Positions 8,692-18,526 are shown, counted from the stretch's first letter. The stretch: 40,557 nt of DNA from Candidatus Staskawiczbacteria bacterium (GCA_016196125.1 JACPYG010000008.1:1-40557), one strand, 5' to 3'. The notes: a model not told the origin generated them from the sequence alone. Numbers and translations are program-made.

Positions 8692-10041
8692 CTATTTATT
8701 TTCTATTAATTTTTCGACCTTTGTTTTAGCCTCTTCTAATAATTCTTTTGCTTTTTTACGGGCTTGATGAGATTTTTTCACCAAATCGGCAATTTTTTGC
8801 TGGATTTCAATTTTAACAATTGGAATTTTTAAATTTAAGATATCCTCATCATTAATAACAGGATAAGAAGTGCCAGTATTATATCTAAGCAATAAATTCC
8901 TTATGATTTTTGTTTTTAAATAAACTTGTAATGTTTCTAAATTAAATTTACCCCTTTCAGTTAAACAGACAAAAGCTCCGCTTCCAATAAATCCATTGTG
9001 ATTTTCTAAAATAGCAGTTGCTCCTCGATTTGGTCTTACTTTTGAAGTTATAAGTTGCCTTGCTCCGAATTTTATTTTGGCATTGGCTGGTAATTCTTCG
9101 CCTTGTAATTGATTATAGTTTACTGCCCCATTAGATATGTCTACATCACTAATTTCTATATAGTTATATAATTTTTCTTTTTCTTTCTTAAAATTACCTT
9201 TTAATTGGTTAAATTCCTTACCAACAAGAGAATATCCATTTTTATATTTTTCAATTTTTTCAAAAGTTTTGTAAAACTCTGGTTGAAAGTAATCTGCGTC
9301 AATTCTATTTATTTTTTTAACCTCTGATATATTGACAATATTAAATAAACTTTCCTCATTTTCAAAATCTTTTAATCCCAACTCATCCAAAAGTAAGTTT
9401 TCAGCTTGGGAATAAAATAATTTTGAGTTTTCTAATTCAGATAAGTAGTTTTTAATGATGCCAGATACAAGCTCCTGATTTTGTTTGCCTGGAACAAAAA
9501 TTAAAGTATTCCTTAAATCATCTATTCCAAGATTTCGTTGCCTTATACCTAGGGCATTTCTCTCTGTTTGTAATCGTGCTATTTCTGTACTTAAATATGC
9601 AAATAGATAATGGGGATTTATCTTTGCAGTAAGTTTAGCCACGCGCTGGTTAAACGCAAAAACTTCATCATTTTTAAAAGTTATTAAATTACATTTGCCA
9701 ACATCGGGAGGGTCTCCCGTCATGGATAATAAAATATCTTTATCCTTAATTTTTCTACTATGAAACTTTTTGAATTCTCTGTCGGATAATTTAATCCAAT
9801 TATTATTTTCTATTTTATTAACCACATCACCAATTCTCGCTATTGGCAAATCAAAACTCTCACCAATTTCTTCACTAGAATAAGCTGACCCAGTTGTTAT
9901 AACCGCAACATCTTTGAGCAAAACTGGCTTAGATTTGAGCAATAAATTCTTTGATTGCAAATACTCCGGCTGGTAATACTCAGCATCCAACCTTAAAACT
10001 CCTTCAAGCTGCGATTTTTTAATTATTGAGCAAGTAATCAT
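8692..10041 (-). CDS. type I restriction-modification specificity subunit HsdS-like (two TRD halves)
   Basis: Duplicated RLDAEYYQPEY / RIDADYFQPEF modules with central and terminal helices. Confidence 0.85.
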   Translation of the reverse strand: MITCSIIKKSQLEGVLRLDAEYYQPEYLQSKNLLLKSKPVLLKDVAVITTGSAYSSEEIGESFDLPIARIGDVVNKIENNNWIKLSDREFKKFHSRKIKDKDILLSMTGDPPDVGKCNLITFKNDEVFAFNQRVAKLTAKINPHYLFAYLSTEIARLQTERNALGIRQRNLGIDDLRNTLIFVPGKQNQELVSGIIKNYLSELENSKLFYSQAENLLLDELGLKDFENEESLFNIVNISEVKKINRIDADYFQPEFYKTFEKIEKYKNGYSLVGKEFNQLKGNFKKEKEKLYNYIEISDVDISNGAVNYNQLQGEELPANAKIKFGARQLITSKVRPNRGATAILENHNGFIGSGAFVCLTERGKFNLETLQVYLKTKIIRNLLLRYNTGTSYPVINDEDILNLKIPIVKIEIQQKIADLVKKSHQARKKAKELLEEAKTKVEKLIENK

Positions 10042-11027
10042 ATTCTAAATATTTCTTGATATTTAAAAGCAACTACAAAAAACAATAACAATAAAATTAT
10101 GATTAGCCAAAATTTAAAATCACTAAAAATATCTTTAAGTTTTGATTTATTAAATAAAATAGAAACTAATGTAGCAAAGAAAGCAAGTATAATGGCCATT
10201 CCCATCATAATTAAAAGAACTTGTTGAAATTTTAAGTTATTAGTGGCCAGATTTATACTTATAAAAACAAATCCTAATATAGCTACAAAGAATCCCATTA
10301 TTTCTATAATTTTTGACTGCTCCTTATTAGTTGCCTTTCTGACAATATCTGCAATACCATTTATTCTTTCATTTATAATCTTATGATCATTAAGACGATC
10401 CCATAAAGAAATTATTATATTTTGAAAAGCCACGTCTTCTTTTTTTAAAATTTTCTCCATCCCACGAATTATTTTTTCTGCCTCCACAATTTTTCCTTTC
10501 AATATGAGCACGTCAAAATAACGCTTATATTTATTAAAACAAGATACATAAAAATCCTGATTTCTTGGCTCAATCTTAAGGGCAACCAAAGCCTCTTCAA
10601 TAGATAAATCATAATTACCTTTTATTTCTAAAAAGTGAGCGTAGGAGTTGCGAAATTCGGGATTTAACTTATATTTATCTATTAATTTTTTTAAAATTCC
10701 AGATATATAAACTGTTCCTAATGCAAAATAATTCCAAATTATCTCTGAATAAATAAATTCAACCGCTTCTACGTTTTTAGACTTATTAGAATTTAAAAAA
10801 TTATCAATAGCGTCAATAAAAATCCCTGCATCTTTTACCTTAAATAATTCTCCAAATTTATAAACTTTTCTCCGCCAATTTTCATTCCAAATCGTAGATT
10901 GATATTTACCAATATCTAAATTTTCTAAATAAACACTAAAATGAGATACTGCATCAGAGTCCTTATTATCTTTTATTAAATCTACAATTTTATTGAGATC
11001 TGTTAAGTATTCTGATTTATAAGACAT
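10038..11027 (-). CDS. TPR-like helical protein with about 3 C-terminal TM segments
   Basis: ORF overlaps hsdS by 4 nt; hydrophobic segments from about residue 240 on. Confidence 0.7.
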   Translation of the reverse strand: MSYKSEYLTDLNKIVDLIKDNKDSDAVSHFSVYLENLDIGKYQSTIWNENWRRKVYKFGELFKVKDAGIFIDAIDNFLNSNKSKNVEAVEFIYSEIIWNYFALGTVYISGILKKLIDKYKLNPEFRNSYAHFLEIKGNYDLSIEEALVALKIEPRNQDFYVSCFNKYKRYFDVLILKGKIVEAEKIIRGMEKILKKEDVAFQNIIISLWDRLNDHKIINERINGIADIVRKATNKEQSKIIEIMGFFVAILGFVFISINLATNNLKFQQVLLIMMGMAIILAFFATLVSILFNKSKLKDIFSDFKFWLIIILLLLFFVVAFKYQEIFRI

Positions 11028-11032
11028 TGCAA

Positions 11033-12976
11033 TTATAATTTTAATTTTTCCTTTTTGGCAAACTCCAAAAATCCATCTGCAATCTCATCCAAATCGTGGT
11101 CTAACACTTTTCTGCCCCTTGCATCGTGAAAATAACTTCCGTTTACGTCTTTTTTATACACATAATCACCGGAATTATCTTTACCGGCTTTTTTAGAAAC
11201 CGCCATGAAAATTGGGTAATCTTTTAATGGTTCGCCTGCTTCGTTTCCCCATTTTTGTAAAAACAAGACACTTGTTTTAGTTCCCGTGTGCGGCTTAAAA
11301 GTATTTCCATGCAAACCCACAACCGCTAAAATTCTGGCTTTATCAAAAAGATATTCCCTTACATATTCCATATTAGTATTATTTAAAACTCCCTGCGGTA
11401 ACACAATTGCCATTCTTCCGCCGGGCCTTATCATATCCAGTGTTCTTTCTATAAATAGAATATGGCGCTCTATTTTATTTACCAGTTTTCCCCTTTTTCT
11501 GCCAAATTCGTATTGCCGCAATAACCCCTGGTCTTTTATTTCTCCGGCAAAGGGCGGATTTGTTAATAAAATATCAAAACTAAAATTTTTAAAAATTTTC
11601 TTATTTTCTTCTTCGTCTGCATAATCTTTAAACTTTTCAAGCCGTTGCAAAAGCTCGCTTCTTGCATGTAATTTATCCGTATCTTCGCCTTGCCACTCCC
11701 GCGAATCAAGAGAATTCAGTTTAAAAAGATGAGATCTGCCGTCACCCGCAATTAACATTAACGCTCTTGAAACTTTTGCTGTTTCATCGGCAAAATCTAT
11801 GCCATATAAATATTCTTTTGCATAGTCCTGTTTCTCTGCTTCTGATTTTAAATAATTTTCTTTGACATGATTCATACAGGCAATTAAAAATCCGCCCGAA
11901 CCGCAGGCAGGGTCAATTACATATTCGTCTTTTTTAGGATTTAACATTTTTACCGCCATAGCAATGGCGTGCCTTGGCGTAAAATACTGGCCCTTTTTGC
12001 CTTTTGCGACTTCCGGAATCAGATATTCAAAAGCTTCGTCAATTACCATTAAGTCAGAGCCGAAAAGCTTTGTTTTTTCCATTTCTCCAATAACAATTGC
12101 TAAGTGCTCCGGAGAAAGGCGGATGATATCTTGTTCAAAAAAAGTCCCTGGCCATTTTTTAATTGCCAAGTGAAATAAATTATTTATGGAAGAAAAAGTT
12201 TTATTCGGATCTTTATATTTTCTAAACAAAATTTCCCTATCTTCTCTTTTTTGAGCTTCTATTTCGTCAAATAGTTTTGCGTATATTAACTTAAAAACTT
12301 CGGTGAATACATCAACGCCGGCATTCGCTAAAACTAATTCTTCAATAATTTTAATAACTTCTTTTAAATCGGTTTTGGGGTCTAAATCGCTTAAAATTTT
12401 CTTTTCGGACAGTAAATCATCTATGGTTTTGTTAGCAGAGGGAATTTCAGAAAGCGTGTCTTCAAAATTATTCGGATAATTTCTGTATAAGATGGTTTTT
12501 ATTTCACCGTTTGACCAGACGCCAATTTCACAACCCTCGGCATTAAGATAGCTTTTTAACTGGTCGATCCCCTTTTCAAAACTTGGTTTTTTTACTTCAA
12601 TAATAATATACGGCGTTATTTTATCGTTTTTATAGACTACAATATCCGCCCTTGCAAATTCTTTTGAGCCAAAATGAATGCTTTTTTCCGTATCAATTAA
12701 ATCAAAAGGATAACCGTAAAATTTATTAAGCTTATGAAGCCAAAGTTGTCTGATAATTTCTTCCGGTTTGCCGTTTTGTTTGGACTCATCAAAAACAAAT
12801 CGATATTTTCCCGATTTTAAATCTTTTATATAAAACCTGCCTCTTTCCTCTTCGGTTATTTTTAAAATATTTTCTATGTCAAAATCTTTAAATTCTTTTA
12901 AACCAAATATTATTTCTGAATCTTTGAATATTTTATCTATAATTTCTTTTGATTTATTTACTTTTTGGGTTGGCAT
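11033..12976 (-). CDS. N6-adenine methyltransferase (HsdM-like) with N-terminal HsdR_N-type PD-(D/E)xK nuclease domain
   Basis: N-term ARADIVVYKNDKITPYIIIEVKKP (D...ExK); DPACGSGGF motif I; LLTNPPF motif IV. Confidence 0.88.
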   Translation of the reverse strand: MPTQKVNKSKEIIDKIFKDSEIIFGLKEFKDFDIENILKITEEERGRFYIKDLKSGKYRFVFDESKQNGKPEEIIRQLWLHKLNKFYGYPFDLIDTEKSIHFGSKEFARADIVVYKNDKITPYIIIEVKKPSFEKGIDQLKSYLNAEGCEIGVWSNGEIKTILYRNYPNNFEDTLSEIPSANKTIDDLLSEKKILSDLDPKTDLKEVIKIIEELVLANAGVDVFTEVFKLIYAKLFDEIEAQKREDREILFRKYKDPNKTFSSINNLFHLAIKKWPGTFFEQDIIRLSPEHLAIVIGEMEKTKLFGSDLMVIDEAFEYLIPEVAKGKKGQYFTPRHAIAMAVKMLNPKKDEYVIDPACGSGGFLIACMNHVKENYLKSEAEKQDYAKEYLYGIDFADETAKVSRALMLIAGDGRSHLFKLNSLDSREWQGEDTDKLHARSELLQRLEKFKDYADEEENKKIFKNFSFDILLTNPPFAGEIKDQGLLRQYEFGRKRGKLVNKIERHILFIERTLDMIRPGGRMAIVLPQGVLNNTNMEYVREYLFDKARILAVVGLHGNTFKPHTGTKTSVLFLQKWGNEAGEPLKDYPIFMAVSKKAGKDNSGDYVYKKDVNGSYFHDARGRKVLDHDLDEIADGFLEFAKKEKLKL

Positions 12977-12984
12977 AAATATTT

Positions 12985-13620
12985 TTATTTAATAGTTCTC
13001 CATGTTCCTTTTTTAAAAACTGAAATAACTTTACCAATAATTTCAGTATCATCTATAAAAGGAATATTTTCATATTTTGGATTCTCTGGTTTTAGGTATA
13101 CATAAGGCGGCTTATCGTCTGAAATAAATCTTTTTACAGTTCTATCCCCTGCAACATTAGCTAAAACAATATCTCCTGAAACAAACTCTTTCTGATTTTG
13201 AATTAAAACAATATCATCGTTTTCAATATTGGCATTAATCATAGAGTCACCAATTATTTTTATTAAAAATACATTTTCCTTGAGTTGAGCCACATCTGTT
13301 GAAACTTCTTGCCATTCTCCAGAAATTTCCAATGCATCTATAGGCGAACCAGCGCTTGCAGAACCCAACATAGGAATTAAAGGATTTCTTTCTAAAATTT
13401 TATTTCCCAAAGGTAAAATAATTAAACTTCTTGCAGATGCTTCATTTTTTCTCAAAAATTTTTGTTTTTCTAATTTGGCCAAAAGGTCAATAACAGATTG
13501 ATTTGAAACCACCTTTAAACTTTCCCTCATTTCTTCAAATGTTGGTGGGTATCCAGTATCTTTAATGTGGTTATAAATAATCTCTAATAGTTGTTTTTGT
13601 CTTTTTGTAATTTTTTCCAT
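12985..13620 (-). CDS. lexA: LexA family repressor/autopeptidase
   Basis: HTH N-term; SASAG cleavage-like site; GDSM Ser and TVKRF Lys catalytic motifs; start assigned to MEKITKRQ. Confidence 0.9.
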   Translation of the reverse strand: MEKITKRQKQLLEIIYNHIKDTGYPPTFEEMRESLKVVSNQSVIDLLAKLEKQKFLRKNEASARSLIILPLGNKILERNPLIPMLGSASAGSPIDALEISGEWQEVSTDVAQLKENVFLIKIIGDSMINANIENDDIVLIQNQKEFVSGDIVLANVAGDRTVKRFISDDKPPYVYLKPENPKYENIPFIDDTEIIGKVISVFKKGTWRTIK

Positions 13621-13626
13621 TAAGTA

Positions 13627-13656
13627 ATTATAACTGACTAAATAGTCGGGTGTCAA
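13627..13656 (-). promoter_or_regulatory. lexA promoter TTGACA-18-TATAAT with dyad GACTAnnTAGTC in the spacer
   Basis: TTGACA 13656-13651, dyad 13636-13647, TATAAT 13632-13627, ATG at 13620. Confidence 0.8.
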
Positions 13657-13676
13657 CGTACTACCTGTGAATAACA

Positions 13677-13722
13677 CAAAAAAAACAGCCCTTCGATAAA
13701 TTAAGGGCTGTTTTTTACGCTT
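13677..13722 (-). terminator. Rho-independent terminator after the clpC-like gene
   Basis: AACAGCCCTTaatttatcgAAGGGCTGTTTTTTTTG on the minus strand. Confidence 0.85.
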
Positions 13723-13735
13723 TCTTTTTATTGGA

Positions 13736-16318
13736 CTATTCTGCTTCTGGATTAACTATTACCTCAAAGTTTTCCGGGTCAATTTTAATTTTGTCTCCCT
13801 TAACTGCCTTGTCAGACAAAAGGACTTCTGCGACAGAATTTTCTACTTTATTTTGTATCACTCTTCTCATTTCTCTCGCTCCAAAGGCGGGCTTATACGA
13901 AAGCTCAACTATTTTTTCCAAGAGAGATTCTGTAATAATAAATTCAATTTCTTTTTCATGTAAATTCTTTTTTAAGCTGCCCAGAGACAACTTGGCAATA
14001 TCCAATAAATTTTCCTTTGTTAATGGCTTGAAAACTACCATAGCGTCAAAACGGTTTATAAATTCCGGCTTAAATAGTTTTTTTTCAAACAGTAAATTCA
14101 AAAGCTTGTCTTTTTCTATATTTTCTCCGGCCTCAACTGATTTAAATATATTTTCTGCCCCGGCGTTGGAAGTGCAAATAATTATAGTATTGGTAAAAAT
14201 AATTTTTCTGCCTTGCCCGTCGGTAATATGGCCTTCATCAAAAACCTGTAAAAATAAATTTAAAATATTCGGGTGGGCTTTTTCGATTTCGTCTAATAAA
14301 ATTAAAGAAAAAGGAGTTTCCCTGACTGGCGTTGTCAAAAGGCCTTGCATTTCCATAGGACTGGTTTGACCTATCAAACGGGGAATATCTGATATCATCT
14401 GAAATTCAGACATATCAATTCTTATCATTTTTTCTTCATTTCCAAAATAAATTTCGGCAAGCGCTTTTGATGTTTCTGTTTTTCCCACGCCCGTAGGCCC
14501 TAAAAATAGAAATGTGCCCATTGGCCTTTTTTTAGAAGCAATGCCGGCCCTTGCCCTTCTCATGGCAACAGATATTTCTTTGACGGCTTCTTCCTGGTTA
14601 ATTATTCTTTGGTGAATTAAATTTTCCAAATTTAACAATACTTCTTTTTCTTTGAACTCCATTTTACCCACTGGTATTTCGGTTTTATCAGAAATAACTT
14701 TTGCCACATGATGCGGCAAGAGCACTGTTTCCTGCCTGCCGGCAGGCATGGCATTTATGGTTTTCAAATAAACAACCGCCTCATCCAAAATATCTATGGC
14801 TTTTTTGGGAAAAGGAGTGCTGGGAAAATATCTGCCTGTTAAATTCACTATTTCCCTTATTGCGGGATAGGCCACTAAAATCTGATTTTTTTGCTCTAAC
14901 TCCAATGACAAGTTTTGCAAAATTCTAATTGTTTCTAATTCTGAAATTTCTGAAACTTCAATTTTTCTGAAAAAAGAAACAAAAGAAGAATTATCTTCTA
15001 TTTTATTATGAAGCCCGTTGTAATCTGTGATGCCTACAAAGCAAAAACCGGGTAAAGGCAGATATTTTGATAATATTCCAGAAATGTCAATTAAACCTGG
15101 CTTGCTATTGCCTTCTCCCACAAAGTTATGCAAATCTTCAATCACTAAAATAACATTGCCCGCCGCCAATACTTCTTCAAAAATCTGGCTCAACACAAGT
15201 TCTAATTTTTCTGAACTCTGAATTTGAGAAAGCAAAGATACCATATCCAGTTCAACAACTCTTTTATTGTTTAATTCCGGCAAACTTGTTCCCAAATAAC
15301 ATCTTTGAGCCAAAGATTCAATTATACTCTTTCTGCCGGTTCCAGGGTCGCCAATTATTAAAACATTGGTTAAACTGGACTTGCCCAGAACCATTTGAAC
15401 TGCGTCAACCTCTTTTTGATGGCCTATAATTTCACGATAGCGCCACTTTGAAACAATATCTCTCCAATCAATAGAAAAATTATTTAAAGTTACAGTATAA
15501 CCGGACGCCCAATCTTTTCCCAAAGAACCATATCTTGAAAGATTTTCCGGATTCCAAGATTTTTTGGTTGATTCAAACACTCCTTCTACAGAATCCAGCC
15601 ATAGCGTTATATTTTCAATGTCTTTTTCTTTTAAATCTGAATTTATTAAAACTTTTTTAAAAAATTCATCATATCTGGCCAAAGCAACCAAAATTTCTTT
15701 TACTCCTATTCTTTGATGAGACCTTGCATTGGAAATATTTAGCGCATATTTTATGACCTCTTTAAAATCATCCGAAAAAAATTCGGATGATGTTTTTTCT
15801 CTTTTTATCTTTTCTAAATAATTTTTAAAATCTTCCTGAAGCTTTGATGCATCCAATCCCAGCCTGTAAATAATAAGTTTTATTTCTTTTGAAATCCTCA
15901 AACCGGAATAGAAAAGAGCAGATGAGTTTACTTTTGAAATTTTTCTTTTTTTACAAAACTTTATTGCGTCATTAACAATTTTTACAACATCTAAACTTAA
16001 AAACTCTGCCAAATTATAATCATCATAATTTAAAACAGCGTCTGCAATTTTAATTTCTAAGACAGGTTTTTTAATTTTAAGATCTAAAAATAAAGAAATT
16101 TCCAAAAATAACAGCCACATTCCCAAAGAAAAAAATAATGATTTTACTATTAAAGTTTCTTGGAAAAATCCCAGAAACACAAAGGCGATTAAAAGCAAAA
16201 ATAAAATAAAAAAATAAAAAAATAATCTTTCAAAAAATTTGGCAGACATAAACAAAATGGACCTGTCCATTTTTGCCACCCAGAAAATATTTGTTTTTTT
16301 AATATCGAAATTGAACAT
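13736..16318 (-). CDS. membrane-anchored ClpC/ClpB-family AAA+ ATPase
   Basis: Two AAA+ modules (GDPGTGRKS; GPTGVGKTE, LILLDEIEKAHP); two N-terminal TM segments. Confidence 0.85.
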   Translation of the reverse strand: MFNFDIKKTNIFWVAKMDRSILFMSAKFFERLFFYFFILFLLLIAFVFLGFFQETLIVKSLFFSLGMWLLFLEISLFLDLKIKKPVLEIKIADAVLNYDDYNLAEFLSLDVVKIVNDAIKFCKKRKISKVNSSALFYSGLRISKEIKLIIYRLGLDASKLQEDFKNYLEKIKREKTSSEFFSDDFKEVIKYALNISNARSHQRIGVKEILVALARYDEFFKKVLINSDLKEKDIENITLWLDSVEGVFESTKKSWNPENLSRYGSLGKDWASGYTVTLNNFSIDWRDIVSKWRYREIIGHQKEVDAVQMVLGKSSLTNVLIIGDPGTGRKSIIESLAQRCYLGTSLPELNNKRVVELDMVSLLSQIQSSEKLELVLSQIFEEVLAAGNVILVIEDLHNFVGEGNSKPGLIDISGILSKYLPLPGFCFVGITDYNGLHNKIEDNSSFVSFFRKIEVSEISELETIRILQNLSLELEQKNQILVAYPAIREIVNLTGRYFPSTPFPKKAIDILDEAVVYLKTINAMPAGRQETVLLPHHVAKVISDKTEIPVGKMEFKEKEVLLNLENLIHQRIINQEEAVKEISVAMRRARAGIASKKRPMGTFLFLGPTGVGKTETSKALAEIYFGNEEKMIRIDMSEFQMISDIPRLIGQTSPMEMQGLLTTPVRETPFSLILLDEIEKAHPNILNLFLQVFDEGHITDGQGRKIIFTNTIIICTSNAGAENIFKSVEAGENIEKDKLLNLLFEKKLFKPEFINRFDAMVVFKPLTKENLLDIAKLSLGSLKKNLHEKEIEFIITESLLEKIVELSYKPAFGAREMRRVIQNKVENSVAEVLLSDKAVKGDKIKIDPENFEVIVNPEAE
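14733..14748. repeat. 16-bp perfect palindrome TGCCTGCCGGCAGGCA within the clpC-like CDS
   Basis: Self-complementary; encodes part of AMPAGRQET. Confidence 0.95.
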
Positions 16319-16331
16319 TTTTATAATAGAA

Positions 16332-16721
16332 CTATAATGTTAAAAAAAAGAAAATGCAGACGGCTACGATAAAAGGGATTAAGAGCCATAATAAAATAAC
16401 AGCGGCGCCGGTTATAAAAATAAAAATCTGGGCAACAAAACCAACCATAATTAAGACTATTCTGCACAAAGCGCCCAAGATTCTAGAAAAGATATTTGAA
16501 ATAAAAGTATTAAAAAATTCTTTTATATCAAACACTTTTGGATAAATCCAATTATACCTTCTCCATGGCGAAAAAAGAGTTCTTAAAAGCAAAGGGACTG
16601 AAAAATAGTATAAAATAAATAAAATATAGCCTCTCCAAACCGAAAACAAAAACTTGGGCATTTCGTAAAATTGCCACAAAAACCACATAATTATAATATT
16701 TTCCTTTTCAGATTTTTCCAT
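16332..16721 (-). CDS. hypothetical multi-TM membrane protein
   Basis: ORF with several hydrophobic segments. Confidence 0.6.
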   Translation of the reverse strand: MEKSEKENIIIMWFLWQFYEMPKFLFSVWRGYILFILYYFSVPLLLRTLFSPWRRYNWIYPKVFDIKEFFNTFISNIFSRILGALCRIVLIMVGFVAQIFIFITGAAVILLWLLIPFIVAVCIFFFLTL

Positions 16722-16726
16722 TTATA

Positions 16727-17020
16727 TTAAAAATCATTGTTTTTTATAAGTTCCCGGCGAATTTCTCTTGGAATAGGAATCTCTTCGCCCGGCTTTGAAA
16801 TTCCCGGATAACGCCAACAGCTAATTATTTTTCTTATATTATTAATGTCTTTATACATCAGCCATATTTCACCCGGAGCTCTCTTTTTTTGCAAAGACAA
16901 AGTCTTATTTGTTTTCATTACTGCGATTGTGCCCGGCGCAATACCTAATTCTTTCCTCTCCGGACTGTAAAGTATTTTTAATAATTTATTTTTTGAAAGA
17001 CCGTATTGTTTTATTTTCAA
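16727..17020 (-). CDS. hypothetical protein
   Basis: ORF in the clpC neighbourhood, close spacing. Confidence 0.6.
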   Translation of the reverse strand: MKIKQYGLSKNKLLKILYSPERKELGIAPGTIAVMKTNKTLSLQKKRAPGEIWLMYKDINNIRKIISCWRYPGISKPGEEIPIPREIRRELIKNNDF

Positions 17021-17166
17021 TTGGGAATGTTGTGTCCAAAGATTCTTTTTATGGCATTTGTGTATTTTATCATTTTTTTAGTAAAACAAACAACAAAAAA
17101 AGGGTTATTTCTTCTTTTCAGAATAAATAACCCATTCAGTTGCCCCATCTTGAGGCAACATGCCAC

Positions 17167-17844
17167 TTAATTTTCGATTCCCTCCTCATCAACAAGAGGA
17201 TTAGATATTGTAACCATGCTCTTTTGAGACGGTTTCGGCGGTCCCTTTTTGAGCACATCATCAATTCCTTTCACCAAAGATTCAACTTCCTGCCGAATCT
17301 TTTTTAATTCTTTTATACTGCCGGCGCCGCTCACTTTCGAGCCAAGACCTTCAAGTTTAAGAATCTTCTGCTCAACCTCAATGGCCCATGCCCATCTTGG
17401 ATTCTTGCGAGCTTCGTTGTAAACTTGTGGTAGATTTGCCGGTACCTCGAACAACGCTTCTGCGGGATTATTTTCATAGAACAGCCCAAAAGCGTGTTCT
17501 TCAGAAATCATCCGCAAAACCATAAACGGCGACTCTTTTTCCGACCAGGAACGATTGGAGTCGTAAATTTTTTCAACTCGATATTTGAGCTCCCCCAATT
17601 TTTGCGCCTGATTAATATGCCCTTTATTGTAACTGACTGCCATATATGGCTCCGCCATATTCAACGATTGGCGCGCCAAACTCTGGCCCAATATATAAAC
17701 CTCGGCTTCTACCTGTTTATACGTTGCGTACCTGTCATCCATTACCTGAAGCTCAGACATTAGCCACCAGATAATAGCGACCACCACCAACATAGTCGCC
17801 GGGGCCAGAAACGAACCAACGGAAAGCCTTTTTGACTTATTCAT
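17167..17844 (-). CDS. hypothetical protein with N-terminal TM
   Basis: ORF with strong SD (AGAGGAGACGCGAG-ATG). Confidence 0.7.
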   Translation of the reverse strand: MNKSKRLSVGSFLAPATMLVVVAIIWWLMSELQVMDDRYATYKQVEAEVYILGQSLARQSLNMAEPYMAVSYNKGHINQAQKLGELKYRVEKIYDSNRSWSEKESPFMVLRMISEEHAFGLFYENNPAEALFEVPANLPQVYNEARKNPRWAWAIEVEQKILKLEGLGSKVSGAGSIKELKKIRQEVESLVKGIDDVLKKGPPKPSQKSMVTISNPLVDEEGIEN

Positions 17845-18027
17845 CTCGCGTCTCCTCTAAAAAACCGATTTGCAACAACTGCCTGCCACAAACCTTTGCG
17901 GCATATTAACAGTTGTTATTGTCAATGATCTAGTTTGTTTGTATTATAATAATCATATATTGTCAATAGAAACAAAAGCAGGGGGCTGGTTTTTAGACTA
18001 ATCCCCTGCCTTGTTTTTAATACTCTC

Positions 18028-18435
18028 TTATTTAATCTCTACTTTGGCTCCCGCTGCCTGAAATTTCTTTGAAATTTCATCTGCCTCTTCTTTTTTCACT
18101 CCTTCTTTTATTAATTGAGGGGCTGTGGCGACCGCATCAACTAAATCTTTTGACTCTTTCAATCCTTTTGCTGTCAAATCCCTGACAACTTTAATAACTT
18201 CTATTTTCTGAGCGCCCACTTCTTTTAATTCAACATTAAAAGCAGTTTTTTCTTCGGCTGGCGCTCCTGCTGCAGATTGAACTGCAACCGCGACCGGAGC
18301 TTGGGCTGAAACACCAAATTTTTTCTCTAAAATTTTAACAAGCTCTGATAAATCTAAAACCGACATTTTTTCTATTTCTCCAACTAAAGATTTAAATTTA
18401 GCTGGCACATCTACTTTTTCTATTTCATCTGTCAT
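18028..18435 (-). CDS. rplL: 50S ribosomal protein L7/L12
   Basis: [73 protein letters not shown]. Confidence 0.95.
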   Translation of the reverse strand: MTDEIEKVDVPAKFKSLVGEIEKMSVLDLSELVKILEKKFGVSAQAPVAVAVQSAAGAPAEEKTAFNVELKEVGAQKIEVIKVVRDLTAKGLKESKDLVDAVATAPQLIKEGVKKEEADEISKKFQAAGAKVEIK

Positions 18436-18436
18436 A

Positions 18437-18526
18437 AAATTATATTGCTATATTGCTAAATGGCTATATTGCTATATTGAACGACAGCGTCAATTTAACA
18501 ATTTAACAATGTGACAATTTAACAAT
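18437..18526. repeat. degenerate tandem repeats in complementary arms between rplJ and rplL
   Basis: GCTATATT units followed by CAATTTAA units. Confidence 0.75.
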
